Shown here one piece after another: positions 35,114 to 43,184 of a stretch of DNA of 64,000 nucleotides (the stretch's first letter is position 1; each line of letters begins with the position of its first letter). Origin of the DNA: Actinopolyspora alba (GTDB taxonomy: Bacteria; Actinomycetota; Actinomycetes; Mycobacteriales; Pseudonocardiaceae); NCBI RefSeq assembly GCF_900112765.1, contig NZ_FOMZ01000013.1, positions 1-64,000 of the forward strand, written 5' to 3'. The position numbers and the translations under genes were made by a program. The notes under the pieces were generated by a model. It did no database searches, was not told the origin of the DNA, and saw only the letters and a list, made by a program, of their open reading frames with translations.

Positions 35114-36147
35114 CGGAACCGTCCCGGATGTAGTTGTTCACTCAGGTCCGCTACGGCGCGGGGGACACGCACTCCGGCCACCGCGCTGGATAGCGGCAGC
35201 ACCGCGAACCTTCGGTGCTCGATGGCGGGAACGCTCGCCAGCGCCGGCTTGTGCAGCAGCAGGCGTTTCTTCTGCTCGACCGTGGTCGATCCGTAGTCCA
35301 GGATCACGATCCGTTCGGGTCGCCGCTTGATCACCTGCTCCCAGGAGACGTCGACGAAGCCCTCGTGCTGATCGGCGAAGATGTTGCGACCGCCGGACAT
35401 CCGGACGATGGCGTCGGCGATCCCGTCACCGCCCGCGGTGTAGGCCGACTTCGTGCCGCTGTCGTAGACGAACACGCTCACCGGTTTCACGTCGCCCAGC
35501 TCGCGCCGAGCTTCCGACCGCGTCGCGTTCATACGGTCGATGAGATCCCGCGCCCGTTCCGGTACGTCGAAGATCCTCGCGATCGTGCGGATCTCCTCGT
35601 GAATCTCGGAGGTACCCACCGGGCCGTCGGTGCAATTGGCGATGTTGAGGTGAGTCCTGATTCCCGCCTCGCGCAGTCGTTTACGCGAGCGCCCGTCCTG
35701 CTGGCCGAAGGCGGAGGAGTAACCGCCGTAGACGAAGTCGGGTGCCTGCCGCAGCAACGCCTCGTAGGAGGGGTACCGCTCTGCCAGCACCGGGATCCGC
35801 CGGTACTCCTCGCGATACTCCGCGAGGATGCGATCGTCCAGATAGGCGGTACCGACCATGCGGTCGGCCAGACCGAGCGCGAGCATGATCTCGGTGGTGT
35901 GCTGGTTCAGCGTCACCGCGCGTCTCGGTGGCCGTTGGTAGGTCGTGGTCTCTCCGCAGTTGGTGACCGTGACGGGGAACCCGGACGGGGAATCTTCCTG
36001 CGCACCGGCGTTCGTTCGCGCGCCGGTGGTGCCACATCCGGAGATCAGCGCGGTCAGTGTCAGTGCGGCCAGCACCGTGGCGGCGCGTCGTGGTCGGTCG
36101 CGTCCGGCGTGGGGCCGGGCGAAGATACATCTCGCCGGGTGGCGCAT
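35110..36147 (-). CDS. btuF: Lipoprotein substrate-binding protein (BtuF type)
   Basis: A 345-residue surface lipoprotein of the FepB/BtuF fold. A basic N-terminus leads into a hydrophobic helix and the lipobox 'LISGC' with Cys38. The mature part has 'VTLNQHTTEIMLALGLADRM', 'YGGYSSAF' and 'GGRNIFADQHEGFVDVSWEQ'. It captures the ligand for the downstream permease and ATPase. GAGGA just before ATG 36147 is the ribosome site, only some 36 nt after the cobalamin riboswitch, so translation can be masked when cobalamin is bound. Specificity for cobalamin or cobinamide is therefore strongly suggested. Confidence 0.85.
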   Translation of the reverse strand: MRHPARCIFARPHAGRDRPRRAATVLAALTLTALISGCGTTGARTNAGAQEDSPSGFPVTVTNCGETTTYQRPPRRAVTLNQHTTEIMLALGLADRMVGTAYLDDRILAEYREEYRRIPVLAERYPSYEALLRQAPDFVYGGYSSAFGQQDGRSRKRLREAGIRTHLNIANCTDGPVGTSEIHEEIRTIARIFDVPERARDLIDRMNATRSEARRELGDVKPVSVFVYDSGTKSAYTAGGDGIADAIVRMSGGRNIFADQHEGFVDVSWEQVIKRRPERIVILDYGSTTVEQKKRLLLHKPALASVPAIEHRRFAVLPLSSAVAGVRVPRAVADLSEQLHPGRFR

Positions 36148-36182
36148 CGGTCCTCAATCCATCGTCGAGCGATACCTGCGCC

Positions 36183-36345
36183 GCAGCCGGTCTCCTGGCT
36201 TCCGGATCGTCACGTCCGCGCTGCCTTCCCGGCGTTTCGGCCAGTGGCGTCGTGGTGCGGGACGCTCCCCGGTCACAGTGGCGAGGACCACGCCGGACTC
36301 TCACCGGCTTCCCGTGCACTGCGGCGAAAGCCGAAGCTACACGTT
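36183..36345 (-). promoter_or_regulatory. Cobalamin (AdoCbl) riboswitch
   Basis: The minus strand carries the conserved core in order: GGGAAGCCGGTGAGAGTCC (complement of 36295-36313), then GCCACTGTG (near 36274-36282), and the B12 box AGCCAGGAGACCGGC (complement of 36186-36200). All match the known cobalamin element closely, with stem sequences between. It lies in the leader of the substrate-binding gene and should switch the five-gene operon off when cobalamin is plentiful. Confidence 0.95.
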
Positions 36346-36477
36346 CGAAGCGCGATATTGGACCTTCGCATGACGAACCCCACTCGCGCTCATCGTCGGT
36401 CGCCGCGTCGGAGCTCACCTCGATGACAACGAGCGACGATCATCGCCACACCTCGTCGACCGGGGTCACGCTGGTCA
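36346..36477. other. Promoter region of the riboswitch operon
   Basis: 132 bp between the riboswitch and the end of the next gene should contain the operon's promoter on the minus strand; no hexamers could be fixed with confidence. Confidence 0.3.
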
Positions 36478-38451
36478 CTACTTCTCGGTTGCCCGTTCGA
36501 GCGGTTCGACGATGATGTGTAGTTCCTCCAGGCCGATGGTGGCAGGGTGTCCGGAGTTCAATGCGACACTGAGCACTTCCATGGCCCCGCTCGGGGGTGG
36601 ACTCGCGAGCAGCATCTCCAGAACCGCTTCCGGGCCGCTCGTCTCGAGGGCCTGGATCAGCTGTTCGGCCAGGCTCAGCGCCTGTTCCTGTTCGGTCAGG
36701 TCATTTTGATCGAGCGCGCCGTTGTTCACCAGGTTCTGGACCGCGAGCGGCCCGAGCACGTGATCCGAACGCAGCCGCCGCAGCAGAGTCGTGCCCTCGT
36801 TTGAGTTCGTGGCCAGCACTTCGAGCATGGCGGCGCCCCTGCTACGGAACGAACACCGCCGGACCGCGTCGATCAACCGCTCCGGGCCGTCGCTGTCGTG
36901 GACCGAGAGCCAGCGATCGATTTCCTCGCGGGCCGCCTCGGGTGGATGCCGTTCGGCGATCGTTCCGAGCAACTGCGCCGGTGTTGCCTCGGTCAGCTCG
37001 CCCACCAGAGGGGCGTATCGACCTTCGTCGAGCAACCAGATGCGCACACGCGCGGTCGCGGGCGGGGTCAGTCGGACGAGATCGACCGGACCGGCCCCGG
37101 AGTCCGGAGTAGTGCTGAGGTTTCCTCGCTCCGCTGCCTGCAGGGCGCCGATGCCGTCGTCGACGGCTGGATCCTCGGCAAGGTCGGCGAGGAAGGTCGG
37201 CTCAGCGATGCCGGTGGTCAGCTCCACGGCGCCGAGGAGGTCCAGTGCCCGGAGAATGCGCCACACCTCGTTGTCGGTCAGTCTCCGCACCAGTCCTCGC
37301 CGCGACTCGTCGAGATCGTCGAAGCCACAGGACAGCCATACGTTTTCCTGCAGGCGAACGACGGGAAAGGCTTCCGGCATGCCGAAAAGACTGCGCAGGA
37401 TGTCCGGGACGATCTCGCGAAAGAACATGTCGGGCATCGCCGGGCCGTATCGAGGTGGTTCGAGGATCTCGTCGCCCAGTTCGACGATCGCGTCGAACGC
37501 CTTGTTCCACAGCCCCCTGCTGTCGCGCAGCAGTGGCCTCGCCTTCGCGATCGGCACCAGCCGATTCTTGACCACACGCACTACACGGGTCTTTTTGGCC
37601 CAGGCGACGATCAGTCCGAGTTCGGTTAGCTCGGCGCTGCTTTGGGTACGATACGTCCGGTCGCCGATGACGGGGTCGATCGTGTCGCCGGTGTTCAGTC
37701 GTGTCACCAGTTCCCGCGCGTCGGCGAGCTTGAGCCGGCCGGTATCGGTCAGTGCGCGACCGTCGCGGCCCAGCCATTCGACGAGCTCACGCAGACGCCA
37801 TACGAGCGGGCTGTTCTCGGTGGTCTCGGCGAGCTCGTCCTCCGGTGGCAGTGACACCGGAGGCACCATCGGTGCCTGCCCGGGACTCACGTGGTCACCG
37901 TCGATGTGCCGAGCCGTGACGCGCTGGAGAGCGGCGCTGTCGTACTCGACCGTGTCCTCGTGGACCCGCTCGACGAAACGGTCCATCGCGGCGTGGTCGG
38001 TGGGATCCACACCCGAGTCGATCGCCGTCATCGCCCAGAACTTCGCGAGACCGAAGTTGCCGTTGTCCGACATGGCTTGGGGGAACTCGGTGGCCGCGTC
38101 GGTGATCGCGGCTTCGATGTCGGTCAGGTGGTCGCTTCCTGCCTCGATCAACTCGGTGTGGTGCAGGTAGCGGATCAACGTGCGCAGCGAGTTTGGTGCT
38201 GAGGAGACTTCCTCCGCGCGTGCCGAGATCGTGCGAGGCATCCAGATCAGCAGGAACTTTCCGGCGAGTTCCTTGGTCCAGAACGCCAGGCGTCCGTCGA
38301 TACCTGTGTGTCGGAAATCCAGTGCGGCGGCGAGTACGAACGGGTCGGCGGTCAATTGTTGCCGGTCGGCCCACTCGGCGCACCTGCGCACCAGTAGATT
38401 CTTGGCGACCTCGAACTCGTCGTTCTCGGTGGGATCGTAATGTGTGCGCAT
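36478..38451 (-). CDS. Unrecognised 657-aa cytosolic protein
   Basis: I do not recognise this protein. It is 657 residues, hydrophilic, without signal peptide or membrane helices and rich in Leu/Glu/Arg helical stretches. A possible winged-helix element ('RLTDNEVWRILRALDLLGAV') near residue 395 and an acidic linker around 205-220 ('PPEDELAETTENSP') are visible. Codon use and GC skew match its neighbours and the frame is open over 2 kb, so it is a real gene. ATG at 38451. It is monocistronic, with the riboswitch operon downstream on the same strand and an IS110 fragment just upstream. Proteins of similar look are common 'hypothetical' entries in Pseudonocardiales. Confidence 0.7.
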   Translation of the reverse strand: MRTHYDPTENDEFEVAKNLLVRRCAEWADRQQLTADPFVLAAALDFRHTGIDGRLAFWTKELAGKFLLIWMPRTISARAEEVSSAPNSLRTLIRYLHHTELIEAGSDHLTDIEAAITDAATEFPQAMSDNGNFGLAKFWAMTAIDSGVDPTDHAAMDRFVERVHEDTVEYDSAALQRVTARHIDGDHVSPGQAPMVPPVSLPPEDELAETTENSPLVWRLRELVEWLGRDGRALTDTGRLKLADARELVTRLNTGDTIDPVIGDRTYRTQSSAELTELGLIVAWAKKTRVVRVVKNRLVPIAKARPLLRDSRGLWNKAFDAIVELGDEILEPPRYGPAMPDMFFREIVPDILRSLFGMPEAFPVVRLQENVWLSCGFDDLDESRRGLVRRLTDNEVWRILRALDLLGAVELTTGIAEPTFLADLAEDPAVDDGIGALQAAERGNLSTTPDSGAGPVDLVRLTPPATARVRIWLLDEGRYAPLVGELTEATPAQLLGTIAERHPPEAAREEIDRWLSVHDSDGPERLIDAVRRCSFRSRGAAMLEVLATNSNEGTTLLRRLRSDHVLGPLAVQNLVNNGALDQNDLTEQEQALSLAEQLIQALETSGPEAVLEMLLASPPPSGAMEVLSVALNSGHPATIGLEELHIIVEPLERATEK

Positions 38452-38569
38452 TCAGCCGGAGGCTCTTTTCGTGGTCTGGTTCATGCCTCGTAACGAGGCT
38501 AGCGCTGTGGTCGTGTCCCGTGGTTCGCGGCCGCGTTACGTCCGTGACCACATCGCGAACGGAACCGCC

Positions 38570-38734
38570 CGCGCCGTTGGCCCGCCCGCGCCGTTGGTGG
38601 AGTACCGCTGAAGTGACGGTGGGGGCGTGGTGTTCGCTCTTGCCGACATCGAGCCACACGAAGGCGCCGATCTCGGCCGGCCCGGTCACGATGCTCCTGT
38701 GCGTTGCGGGGATTCCCGGCCTGACAGGTGGCAT
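38570..38734 (-). pseudogene. IS110-family transposase N-terminal fragment
   Basis: The minus frame reads 'GAFVWLDVGKSEHHAPTV'. 'WxDVGKSEHHA' with its first catalytic Asp is the start of IS110-type DEDD transposases. About 50 residues remain before the homology fades, so only a relic is left. Confidence 0.65.
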
Positions 38735-39002
38735 CGTTCAAGCTGGCGCCCCCATCGCGAGACAGCGTTCGTCGGATAGCGATGCTCACGGGGCGCGGCT
38801 CACCGGGCAGCGACGCGCCTTCCGATACAGCCGGAGAGGACGTGTCCACCCGTCGTGTTCACGAGGTGTCGGCGGGGCGAACGACGGCTCGCGCTCATCC
38901 GTTCGTGGCGCGGGGTTCGGTCGTGCGTTACCGCCACGCCAATCGTGGTGACCAGGCTGGCAGCGACCACGACCAGCCAGGAGATCCCGTTGGGAGAACA
39001 CT
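38735..39002. other. Upstream region of the metallophosphoesterase gene
   Basis: About 270 bp without a gene. GGGAG near 38992 is the ribosome site for the next gene. Confidence 0.35.
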
Positions 39003-40886
39003 GTGGAGTCCGATTCCGAACGCCGTGACGTCACCCGTCGCGGGCTGTTCCGCGCCGCCGCGGGCACATCAGTAGCGATAGCCGCGTCGTCGGCCACCGC
39101 GACCGTTGCCTCGGCCGACTCGCGGAACTCGTGGCACGGCCATTCCCACACCGACTCTTGTTTCACCCTGGCGGTGATGCCCGACACGCAGTACCTGATC
39201 GACGAGGGAGGTTCGGATCCCGAGCCGGTGCGCGAGGGTCTGCGGTGGGTGGCGGAAAATCGTCGAAAGCAGGACATCGCCTTTCTCGCCCATCTCGGCG
39301 ATGTCAGCGAACACGGTACCGAGCGGGAGATGCGGATCGCCGATCGGGCGTTCCGCGGCATCGGACACCGGATGCCCTACAGCGTGCTGGGCGGCAATCA
39401 CGACGTGTCGGGCGACGACCAGCGCGGCGACACGCCCTATCTGCGGACGTTCGGACCTGACCGATTCGCCCGGATGGACACCTACGGCGGCTCCTCGCCG
39501 GACGGTTACAACAGCTACCACGTCTTCGAGGGCGGTGGCAGGCGCTGGTTGCTGCTCGCGCTGGACTGGCGGGTCTCCGAACGCGGCGTGCGGTGGGCGC
39601 AGGGTGTCCTGGACGAGCATCCCGAGCTGCCGACGATCCTGACCACCCACGACCTGGTGTGGGCCGACGGCGACGGGCTCGCTCACCTCTCCGACCACGG
39701 GCAACGGCTGTGGAACGGGCTCATCCGCGGCAACGACCAAGTCTTCCTGGCGATCGGCGGCCACTACTGGCCGTGCGGCCGCACCACGCTGACCAACGAC
39801 GCGGGCAACGCCGTGCACCTGCACCTCGCCAACTACCAGGACTACTACTACGGCGGTGCCGGGATGATCCGGCTGTACTCGTTCGATCCGGTGCGCGGCA
39901 TGATCGACGTGGCGACGTTCTCGCCGTGGCTACGTGAGCAGCACACCGCACGGCGCTCGCCGCTGGAAGCCGAGAACGTGGAACTCACCACGAACGCGGA
40001 CCGGTTCGGCGTCGAGATCGACTTCGAACAGCGGTTCGCGGGATTCGCCCCACCGATCTCGTCGCCGCAGCGCCCCGCCTCGGAAGTGGTGCACCGCGAC
40101 ACCGTCGCTTACTGGCGGTTCGACCGCTCGGGGTTCGTCGCCGGTAACGACGGTTCCCCTGTGGCGGCGGGAGCGATGGCGCGGGATCTCAGCGGCAACG
40201 GCAACGACCTGATCGTGGAACGCCTGCACGGCGGGCCGCCGGAGGTGCTGACCTTCTCCGGCGAACACCACGACGCCGCACCCGCCCACGCGAGTCTGCG
40301 GTTCGACGGCGGCCAGGATCCGAACAGGGGAGCGGTGCTGCGGGCGAAGCGGGACTCGCCGATCAACAGTGCGGGGTTCACCGGGGGATACACGATCGAG
40401 ACGTTCCTCAAACTGCCCGAGCCGTTCCGGGGTTCGCACGCCTGGATGGGCATCCTCGGATGGGAGGGCCGCGCGGGGGACGCGGGCAAGGACGGCGGTT
40501 ACTCGACCGACGACGCGCCGTGCGGCCTCGCGCTGTCCGGCGAGCGGTTCCTGCAGTACGTGGTCTATCCGCACAACCGCGACGACGACCCCACGTGCTG
40601 GAGCCACGCCCTGCCCGTCGGGCAGTGGGTGCACGTGGCCGTGGTCAACGACGGTCGACACACCACCGTGTACGTGGACCGGTCGAAGATCGCGCGCAAT
40701 GCCGCCGCCCGGTCGAAGGGGATCACCACGCTCGGTGAGCCGTTCGCGCTCGGGGGCAAGCAGAGCGCTGGGCGCTACGGCCAGGGCTTCTACGGCTGGT
40801 TGGGTGATACCCGGATCACCGCTCGCGCGCTGCGGCCCGAGGAGTTCCTCAGTGCGGTGGGCTCGGACCACGGGCGGGGGCGTTGA
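39003..40886 (+). CDS. Tat-exported metallophosphoesterase with C-terminal LamG domain
   Basis: A 627-residue secreted phosphoesterase. The twin-arginine signal 'TRRGLFRAAAG' is at residues 11-21. The calcineurin-like domain (about 50-320) shows 'VMPDTQYL' (Asp, with Gln in place of the usual His), 'HLGDVSEHG', 'GGNHDVSGDD', 'LTTHDL' and 'AIGGHYWPCG'. These supply the two-metal ligand set in the variant form of this secreted subfamily. From about residue 370 a laminin-G/concanavalin-like domain follows ('YTIETFLKLPEPF', 'VHVAVVNDGRHTTVYVDRSK'), likely for carbohydrate binding. GTG 39003 has GGGAG upstream. The substrate may be an extracellular phosphodiester or phytate-like compound; this is not determinable here. 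Confidence 0.82.
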   Translation: MESDSERRDVTRRGLFRAAAGTSVAIAASSATATVASADSRNSWHGHSHTDSCFTLAVMPDTQYLIDEGGSDPEPVREGLRWVAENRRKQDIAFLAHLGDVSEHGTEREMRIADRAFRGIGHRMPYSVLGGNHDVSGDDQRGDTPYLRTFGPDRFARMDTYGGSSPDGYNSYHVFEGGGRRWLLLALDWRVSERGVRWAQGVLDEHPELPTILTTHDLVWADGDGLAHLSDHGQRLWNGLIRGNDQVFLAIGGHYWPCGRTTLTNDAGNAVHLHLANYQDYYYGGAGMIRLYSFDPVRGMIDVATFSPWLREQHTARRSPLEAENVELTTNADRFGVEIDFEQRFAGFAPPISSPQRPASEVVHRDTVAYWRFDRSGFVAGNDGSPVAAGAMARDLSGNGNDLIVERLHGGPPEVLTFSGEHHDAAPAHASLRFDGGQDPNRGAVLRAKRDSPINSAGFTGGYTIETFLKLPEPFRGSHAWMGILGWEGRAGDAGKDGGYSTDDAPCGLALSGERFLQYVVYPHNRDDDPTCWSHALPVGQWVHVAVVNDGRHTTVYVDRSKIARNAAARSKGITTLGEPFALGGKQSAGRYGQGFYGWLGDTRITARALRPEEFLSAVGSDHGRGR

Positions 40887-40950
40887 TCGGTACGAGGACC
40901 GAGGCGCGGACGGGCCACGATCGCGGCTGAGTCGGAGGCCGCAGCGGTCT

Positions 40951-41583
40951 TCACCAGGGACGCACGCCGCCGTAGAAGGTGTTCTCGCCGAGCTCGTGCG
41001 TCTTGCGCATTACCCTGTCGGGGTGGTCACCGGTGTTGCCCTCGATCAGGGTGACCTGCTCGCCCTGGAGCTTCTCGACCACCCCGATGTGGTGGCTGGA
41101 GTCGGGGGTCGCCGGGCCGGTGCCGAACAGCAGTACGTCGCCCGGTCTGGCTCGCTCCAGCTGCGCGCTGCCGTAGGCCGTGCCCTCGGTCTGTCCGGCC
41201 GTGTAGACGTCGCCGGTGAAGGCGAATTCCTCGTTCTCGACGTCCACCCCCGCCCTTTCCCAGGTCGACATGGCGAACAGCGCGCACCATGGCACGCACT
41301 GCTCGGAGTACTCGTGGCAGTTCTTGCCGGTCTCTTCGGTGCCGAGCTCGGCCTGTGCCGCCGTGACGATCTCCTCCCGCTCGGTGCCCGGGTCGGCCGT
41401 GACCACCGGCGCTGCCGTGTCTCCGCTCGGGGGTTCGGGCGGTCCTTCGGGGGTGGAAGGCATGAGCACGGCAGCCGTGATCGCGGCCGCCGCCGACAGG
41501 CTCGTCACGACTCCCAGCACCGCCACGCTCCTGCGAGGCCGGCGTGCGGCCGGTTCTCCGTTGCGGTCATCTCGGTGAGTCAC
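40951..41583 (-). CDS. CHAP/NlpC-like amidase-domain exported protein
   Basis: A 210-residue protein with one N-terminal membrane anchor or signal helix (about 19-41, 'VAVLGVVTSLSAAAAITAAV'), a Pro-rich linker and a CHAP-type cysteine amidase domain. Cys100 in 'CVPWCALFAMSTW', His164/165 in 'PDSSHHIGVVEKL' and Asn183 in 'IEGNTG' form the expected catalytic set. Such enzymes cut peptidoglycan cross-bridges. The GTG at 41583 is chosen because GGGAGG precedes it by seven bases; the longer frame from 41649 lacks one. It converges with the metallophosphoesterase gene. An inverted repeat upstream may control it. Confidence 0.78.
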   Translation of the reverse strand: MTHRDDRNGEPAARRPRRSVAVLGVVTSLSAAAAITAAVLMPSTPEGPPEPPSGDTAAPVVTADPGTEREEIVTAAQAELGTEETGKNCHEYSEQCVPWCALFAMSTWERAGVDVENEEFAFTGDVYTAGQTEGTAYGSAQLERARPGDVLLFGTGPATPDSSHHIGVVEKLQGEQVTLIEGNTGDHPDRVMRKTHELGENTFYGGVRPW

Positions 41584-41634
41584 GCCCAGCACCTCCCGCT
41601 CGGCGTTGACGAGTTCACCACCCGATATACCGTT

Positions 41635-41659
41635 CAGGAAACGTGTCAAAACGTTCCTG
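41635..41659. promoter_or_regulatory. Inverted repeat with AAACG/CGTT arms upstream of CHAP gene
   Basis: The arms CAGGAAACG (41635-41643) and CGTTCCTG (41652-41659) are inverted copies with one extra A, and the spacer contains AAAACGTT. The site lies about 50-75 bp before the CHAP start. It resembles the CG-centred operator candidates elsewhere in the window but is less regular. Confidence 0.4.
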
Positions 41660-41859
41660 AGTCCCCCATTTTACCGTTCCGTTCCGGCAAGCTACCCCGG
41701 CGGAGCCCACCTCCGGGCGCGTCACCCGGGATGGGAGCCCCCGGACCGTCCCGCGGCACCCTTCCGGTGAGCGGCTAAATCGCGATGCGGTTCCACAGGA
41801 CGGTCCCAGGGTGCGTTCGTCCTCCCGTTCGCCGAAGCTGTGCTCGACGAAACCGGGTG

Positions 41860-42666
41860 TCATTCGAAGTCGATGTCCCACGGGGCGTAGCGGCAATTCT
41901 TACTGGGGCCACTGCCGATCCGCTCGGGTTCGGCCCCGGTTTCGTTGCCTTCGTACGAGACGCAGATGTCCATCTCGGAGTCACCGACGACCGTGATGTC
42001 GGACAATGCGACGCTGTCGCCGTAATTGACATTGACTCCGGTCAGTTTCCCACCGGGTGCGGTGGCCGTGACGTCGTTGATGATCGCGTGGCGCTCGTAC
42101 TGCGCGGTGCAGTTGCCGCAGGACAGGTAGAGCGTGCCGAAGTCCTCGACCCGGAAATCGTTGATCAGCATGGTTCCCGGGCCGTTGTGCTGGAAAACCT
42201 TGTCCTCGGCTGCCCGCGCACCACCACCGTCGATCACCATCAGGTCCGAGGGGGAACCGGCCGCCAGTGTCGCGGCGTCCTCGCCGACGTCCTCCCACCA
42301 CACGTTCCGCAGGGTGCAGGAGCCGAGGCAGTGGATACCGTCGGAAGCCGGTGCGCCGATGATCACGTTTCGCAGCGTCGCACCGTCCTCGAGCTCGAAG
42401 ACCGGGGGCTGATCCTCGGCTTGGCCTCCTCCGCCGAGGTCGCCCTTCCCGTAGTAGCGGGTGAGCTCACCGTCCATCGTTCCCTCGACCGTGATCGTGG
42501 AGTCGACGGCCTGCTCACCCCGTGCCTCGGGAATGGGGACGGCCCCGGTGGCGGGGTTTTCGGCGTGGCCGACAGGAGCGGCCACGGCCATGCCCAGCAC
42601 GGTCAGCGCGCTCAGCGCCGCCGAGTACAGGCCTTTTCTGGCACGGGAGGAAATGCGGGGTAACAA
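41860..42666 (-). CDS. Secreted pectate lyase, PL3 family
   Basis: A 268-residue exported polysaccharide lyase that cleaves polygalacturonate by beta-elimination. A TTG start at 42666 is chosen: AAGGAG sits five bases upstream, and it gives a clean signal peptide 'LPRISSRARKGLYSAALSAL' ending near 'GHA-EN'. The ATG at 42720 would place a perfect operator palindrome inside the coding region. The PL3 parallel beta-helix is marked by 'GDGIHCLGSC'-like 'GIHCLGSCTLRNVWWEDVGE' and by 'VFQHNGPGTMLINDFRVEDF'. Conserved Asp, Lys and Arg residues are in place. Together with the rhamnosidases it points to growth on pectin. Regulation is probably through the palindrome at 42687. Confidence 0.85.
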   Translation of the reverse strand: MLPRISSRARKGLYSAALSALTVLGMAVAAPVGHAENPATGAVPIPEARGEQAVDSTITVEGTMDGELTRYYGKGDLGGGGQAEDQPPVFELEDGATLRNVIIGAPASDGIHCLGSCTLRNVWWEDVGEDAATLAAGSPSDLMVIDGGGARAAEDKVFQHNGPGTMLINDFRVEDFGTLYLSCGNCTAQYERHAIINDVTATAPGGKLTGVNVNYGDSVALSDITVVGDSEMDICVSYEGNETGAEPERIGSGPSKNCRYAPWDIDFE

Positions 42667-42686
42667 CGGTTCTCCTTTTCCGGCGG

Positions 42687-42700
42687 GGAAAACGTTTTCC
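42687..42700. promoter_or_regulatory. LacI-type operator GGAAAACGTTTTCC before pectate lyase
   Basis: A perfect 14-bp CG-centred palindrome ends 21 bp upstream of the TTG start. It overlaps the leader just ahead of the ribosome site, a position where a repressor would block transcription. Confidence 0.65.
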
Positions 42701-43184
42701 TCGAAGTTACGGTGCGTCATCAGTAGAACCAAGCGGCTGTTCTTCCCCGTTGACTGGGCGAGCCGGTCCAGTGGGGTCGTGCCCGAACGGCGCATCTCTC
42801 CCGGTTGGTGAGACGTCGCGATGCCGTGGGTCTTTTCGCGCAGCGCGTCGGTGCTTTCGCTTCGTCGCGTCTCGCACAGCACCGTCAACGGCGTCCGCCG
42901 CGACTCCCACTGAGTGGCCCACGGGTAGAGGCGGGAAGAGCCAGCGGGGGCGGGCCTTCGGCACCAGCGAACCAGGCGTGATCGGCTGTGTGCGAGTGGG
43001 GTTCCGGGGCGACTCGGAGTGTTCCGGCGGTTCCGCTGTGACTGTCGTGACCGGCTGTGATGGGATGTAGCCGACCTCGCGGCGGGATGTCCGTGGCGGT
43101 CGCGCGAGCTCCTATAATCCGGGTCGTACCCGTGTCGCCGTTCGAAGCGACGCGCGGGAACCGTGATTTCGGGAAAGGGGATCA
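42701..43184. other. Divergent promoter region of pectate lyase and htpG
   Basis: About 480 bp without a gene. It should hold the pectate lyase promoter (left) and htpG promoter (right). No CIRCE or HAIR-type heat-shock element was found by eye. Confidence 0.4.

Noticed and set aside
32370-36147. Plain ferric-siderophore uptake operon
   Set aside because: Gene families alone would allow it, but the cobalamin riboswitch in the leader argues for a corrinoid; the FhuF gene keeps some doubt.
42701-43184. CIRCE or HAIR heat-shock element before htpG
   Set aside because: I looked for the inverted repeats of HrcA and HspR sites and did not find them.
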